A DNA stretch of 64,000 nt from Clostridia bacterium (lineage in GTDB: Bacteria > Bacillota > Clostridia > Oscillospirales > Acutalibacteraceae): NCBI GenBank assembly GCA_017503785.1, contig JAFVSK010000011.1, forward strand, positions 29,793 through 93,792, given 5' to 3'. Positions 61,993-64,000 of this stretch are shown here, in pieces. The notes beneath the pieces are model-generated. The model searched no databases and was not told the DNA's origin. It saw nothing but the letters and a program-made list of their open reading frames with translations. Position 1 is the stretch's first letter, and every line of letters starts with the position of its first letter. A program made the position numbers and the translations under genes.

Positions 61993-63861
61993 GTGAGGCC
62001 CTTGTTCAATTCCCGTGACATTCAATATCGTAAGCCGTTCGGCGCGGTAGCAGAAGAAACAGCCGTGCTGTTTCGGGTGTGCCTGCCGCGTGAGTGGCAT
62101 TGCCATGCCATATATTTGCTGCGCTGCGAAGACGGCGGCTTAACACAATGGGACGGTATGTTCTGGGCCGGCATGGAGGGCGACGACCGTGAATGGTGGG
62201 AATGTCATTACACACCGGACAAGGCGGGACTTTATTGGTACGGCTTTGCTGCCGACAGCGAGCGCGGCAGAGAGTATCTTACCTGCCGACCCGACGGCAC
62301 GGCGGAGGTGTCAAATGAAATGGGGCGGCTGTGGCAGCTTACCTGCTACGAAAAAGGCTTCACTACGCCGGATTGGTTGGCAGGCGGCGTAATGTATCAG
62401 ATCTTTCCCGATCGGTTTGCTAAGTCAGGGGAGAACAAACCAGACGTTCCGAGCGACCGTGTGATCCGTGAAACGTGGGGTGAGCAACCACATTGGCGGC
62501 CGGATGCAGCGGGCGTGGTTCGCAACAACGATTTCTTCGGCGGCGATCTGCGCGGGATCTGTGAAAAGTTGCCGTACTTGAAGCGGTTGGGTGTAACATG
62601 CTTGTATCTGAATCCGATTTTTGAATCACATTCCAACCACCGCTATGACACGGCGGATTACAGCCGCATCGATCCTATGCTGGGTACAGAAGAGGACTTG
62701 CGTGAGTTGGCAGACGAGGCCAAGGCGTGCGGGATCCGATTGATGTTGGATGGTGTGTTCAGTCACACAGGAGCCGACAGCATTTACTTTAATCGGAACG
62801 GGCGGTACGAGTCGGTTGGTGCCTATCAATCGCTGGAATCGCCGTATGCGGGGTGGTATCGGTTTTCACAGTGGCCCAACCGGTATGCTGGCTGGTGGGG
62901 ATTTCCCACGTTACCCGAAGTGGAGGAGCTGAACGATTCATTTATATCCTATATAAACGGTGACAATGGTATCGTGGCCAAATGGCTGCGTGCCGGGGCA
63001 TCGGGTTGGCGTTTGGACGTTGCCGATGAATTGCCCGATACGTTTTTGGAAGCACTGCGTCAGCGGGTGAAAACCACCGACCCCGAAGCGCTGGTGCTCG
63101 GCGAGGTGTGGGAGGACGCCAGCAACAAACAAAGCTATGGTCATCGGCGGCGGTATCTTTTGGGTCGTCAGCTGGACAGTGTGATGAATTATCCGTTCCG
63201 CGAGGCGATACTGGACGTATTGCGCGACGGAAATACCGCACGGTTTTTCGAGCGTGTGTGCACAGTGGTGGAAAACTATCCGCCGCAGGTTACGCGCTTG
63301 CTGATGAATTCTCTCGGTACGCACGATACCGAGCGGGCGATCACCTTGCTGGCGGGAGAGCCGTCACACGGTCGCGGTCGCAATTGGCAAGCAGAGCAAA
63401 CGCTCACGCCGGAGCAGCGTGAGCGTGGTGAAAAGATGCTGCGTGCCGCAGCGGTGTTACAATATTGCTTGCCGGGCGTGCCGTGCATTTATTACGGTGA
63501 CGAAACCGGCATGGAAGGGTATCGTGATCCGTTTAACCGCGGTTGCTATCCGTGGGATGCACAGAACGAGGACTTGATCGCGTGGTTTGAAAAGTTGGGA
63601 TCCTTGCGGTCGGTTTGCTCGGTGCTGGCCGAGGGGGCGTTTGTTCCGGTGTCGGCTCCCGACGGTGTGGTTGCCTTTGAACGGCAAGACGGTGATGCCT
63701 CGCTTTTGTGTGTTGTCAACTGTCGCGACGCTGCGGTGGAAATGCCGTTGCCAAGCGAAAATTGGGAGGCGCAGCTGGGGGCAGCCCAAGTAATGAAAAA
63801 TACGTTGCACCTTTCTCCTTATAATGCGGAAGTTTTTCGAAAAAATTACAAAAAAACTTAA
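61993..63861 (+). CDS. GH13 glucosidase/neopullulanase-like enzyme
   Basis: A 622-residue alpha-amylase-family enzyme. An N-terminal beta domain (about 1-125) precedes the TIM barrel, opened by GVMYQIFPDRFAKSG. Region I is DGVFSHTG, region II GWRLDVADE (nucleophile Asp), region III LGEVWEDA (acid Glu) and region IV LGTHDTERA. A C-terminal beta domain ends the protein. There is no signal peptide, so it acts on imported maltodextrins. The start is GTG 61993, with GGAG 8 bases upstream. It is isolated, with no sugar transporter beside it. Confidence 0.93.
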   Translation: MRPLFNSRDIQYRKPFGAVAEETAVLFRVCLPREWHCHAIYLLRCEDGGLTQWDGMFWAGMEGDDREWWECHYTPDKAGLYWYGFAADSERGREYLTCRPDGTAEVSNEMGRLWQLTCYEKGFTTPDWLAGGVMYQIFPDRFAKSGENKPDVPSDRVIRETWGEQPHWRPDAAGVVRNNDFFGGDLRGICEKLPYLKRLGVTCLYLNPIFESHSNHRYDTADYSRIDPMLGTEEDLRELADEAKACGIRLMLDGVFSHTGADSIYFNRNGRYESVGAYQSLESPYAGWYRFSQWPNRYAGWWGFPTLPEVEELNDSFISYINGDNGIVAKWLRAGASGWRLDVADELPDTFLEALRQRVKTTDPEALVLGEVWEDASNKQSYGHRRRYLLGRQLDSVMNYPFREAILDVLRDGNTARFFERVCTVVENYPPQVTRLLMNSLGTHDTERAITLLAGEPSHGRGRNWQAEQTLTPEQRERGEKMLRAAAVLQYCLPGVPCIYYGDETGMEGYRDPFNRGCYPWDAQNEDLIAWFEKLGSLRSVCSVLAEGAFVPVSAPDGVVAFERQDGDASLLCVVNCRDAAVEMPLPSENWEAQLGAAQVMKNTLHLSPYNAEVFRKNYKKT

Positions 63862-63869
63862 AAAAGGTG

Positions 63870-63898
63870 TTGACAAAAGGGGATAGGGGTGGTATGAT
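63870..63898 (+). promoter_or_regulatory. rRNA operon promoter
   Basis: -35 TTGACA, 17 bp spacer, -10 TATGAT. No gene follows within the window. Confidence 0.8.
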
Positions 63899-64000
63899 AG
63901 CAAAGCTGTCCGAAAACGGGCGGCAGAGGGACCTTGAAAATTAAACAATGCAAAGAACAGAATTAACTACCCGTTAATTTACACGGATGAAGAATCCGGC
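63899..64000 (+). other. Probable rRNA operon leader, truncated by the window end
   Basis: The leader has GTCCGAAAACGGGCGGC and then GACCTTGAAAATTAAACAA, a text typical of the spacer before 16S rRNA in Clostridia. The 16S start itself is not reached. The orientation is away from dnaA. Confidence 0.75.

Overview
The window looks like the chromosomal replication-origin region of an anaerobic, spore-forming Firmicute of class Clostridia, most likely an Oscillospiraceae/Ruminococcaceae-type gut bacterium. This rests on sporulation genes (a SpoIID-like protein, CwlD, Jag/SpoIIIJ-type YidC), a Firmicute origin cluster (rpmH-rnpA-yidD-yidC-jag and dnaA-dnaN-yaaA-recF-remB-gyrB-gyrA), a PduL phosphotransacetylase, GTP-type PEPCK and moderately high GC. 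No species can be named from sequence alone.

Layout. 1-9 kb: the end of an ABC/efflux operon, radA-cwlD with an upstream membrane gene, a small A+T-rich pair (XRE repressor and SLOG-type protein) around a palindromic operator, gapA, and a spoIID-like gene. 9-22 kb: accessory and metabolic genes (alpha-L-rhamnosidase, pduL, a secreted protein with 13 W/Y/G repeats, an AraC regulator, a PHP/phosphodiesterase/double-C39-like operon, a PadR-DUF1700-DUF4097 operon, tRNA-Arg and a DUF3048 lipoprotein). 22-30 kb, mostly minus: mnmG-rsmG-DUF896-acyltransferase, rsmA (plus), a 158 bp inverted-repeat element, and rpmH-rnpA-yidD-yidC-jag. 30-42.7 kb, plus: dnaA, an oriC-like spacer, dnaN, yaaA, recF, remB, gyrB, two paralogous membrane proteins, gyrA and mnmE. 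42.7-49.3 kb, minus: pgk-tpiA-gpmI and a uracil-DNA glycosylase with a degenerate PBP, with a vanY lipoprotein on plus. 49.4-58 kb, plus: parA-parB-serS with two parS sites, queT behind a preQ1-riboswitch-like pseudoknot, DUF554, rplU-prp-rpmA, obgE-mrnC and acpP. 58-64 kb: pckG and the LMW-PTP/rimI/tsaD operon (minus), a GH13 glucosidase, and finally an rRNA promoter and leader whose 16S gene lies past the end.

The genes flanking dnaA point away from it on both sides, as expected at an origin. Between dnaA and dnaN lie DnaA-box-like repeats, a short C-rich stretch, DnaA-trios and an A/T stretch. A second cluster of four TTTTCCAC boxes lies between mnmG and rsmA. The parS sites and parAB are about 18 kb from dnaA. 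Central carbon genes (gapA, pgk, tpiA, gpmI, pckG, pduL) supply glycolysis, gluconeogenesis and acetyl-phosphate formation.

The most noteworthy items are the queT leader pseudoknot, the PBP-like protein that has lost its catalytic lysines, the tandem C39-like protein with one dead and one intact domain, the XRE/SLOG pair with an operator inside its promoter, the four-module membrane paralogs between gyrB and gyrA, and the foldback element after rsmA. All calls are from reading sequence; no database search was run.
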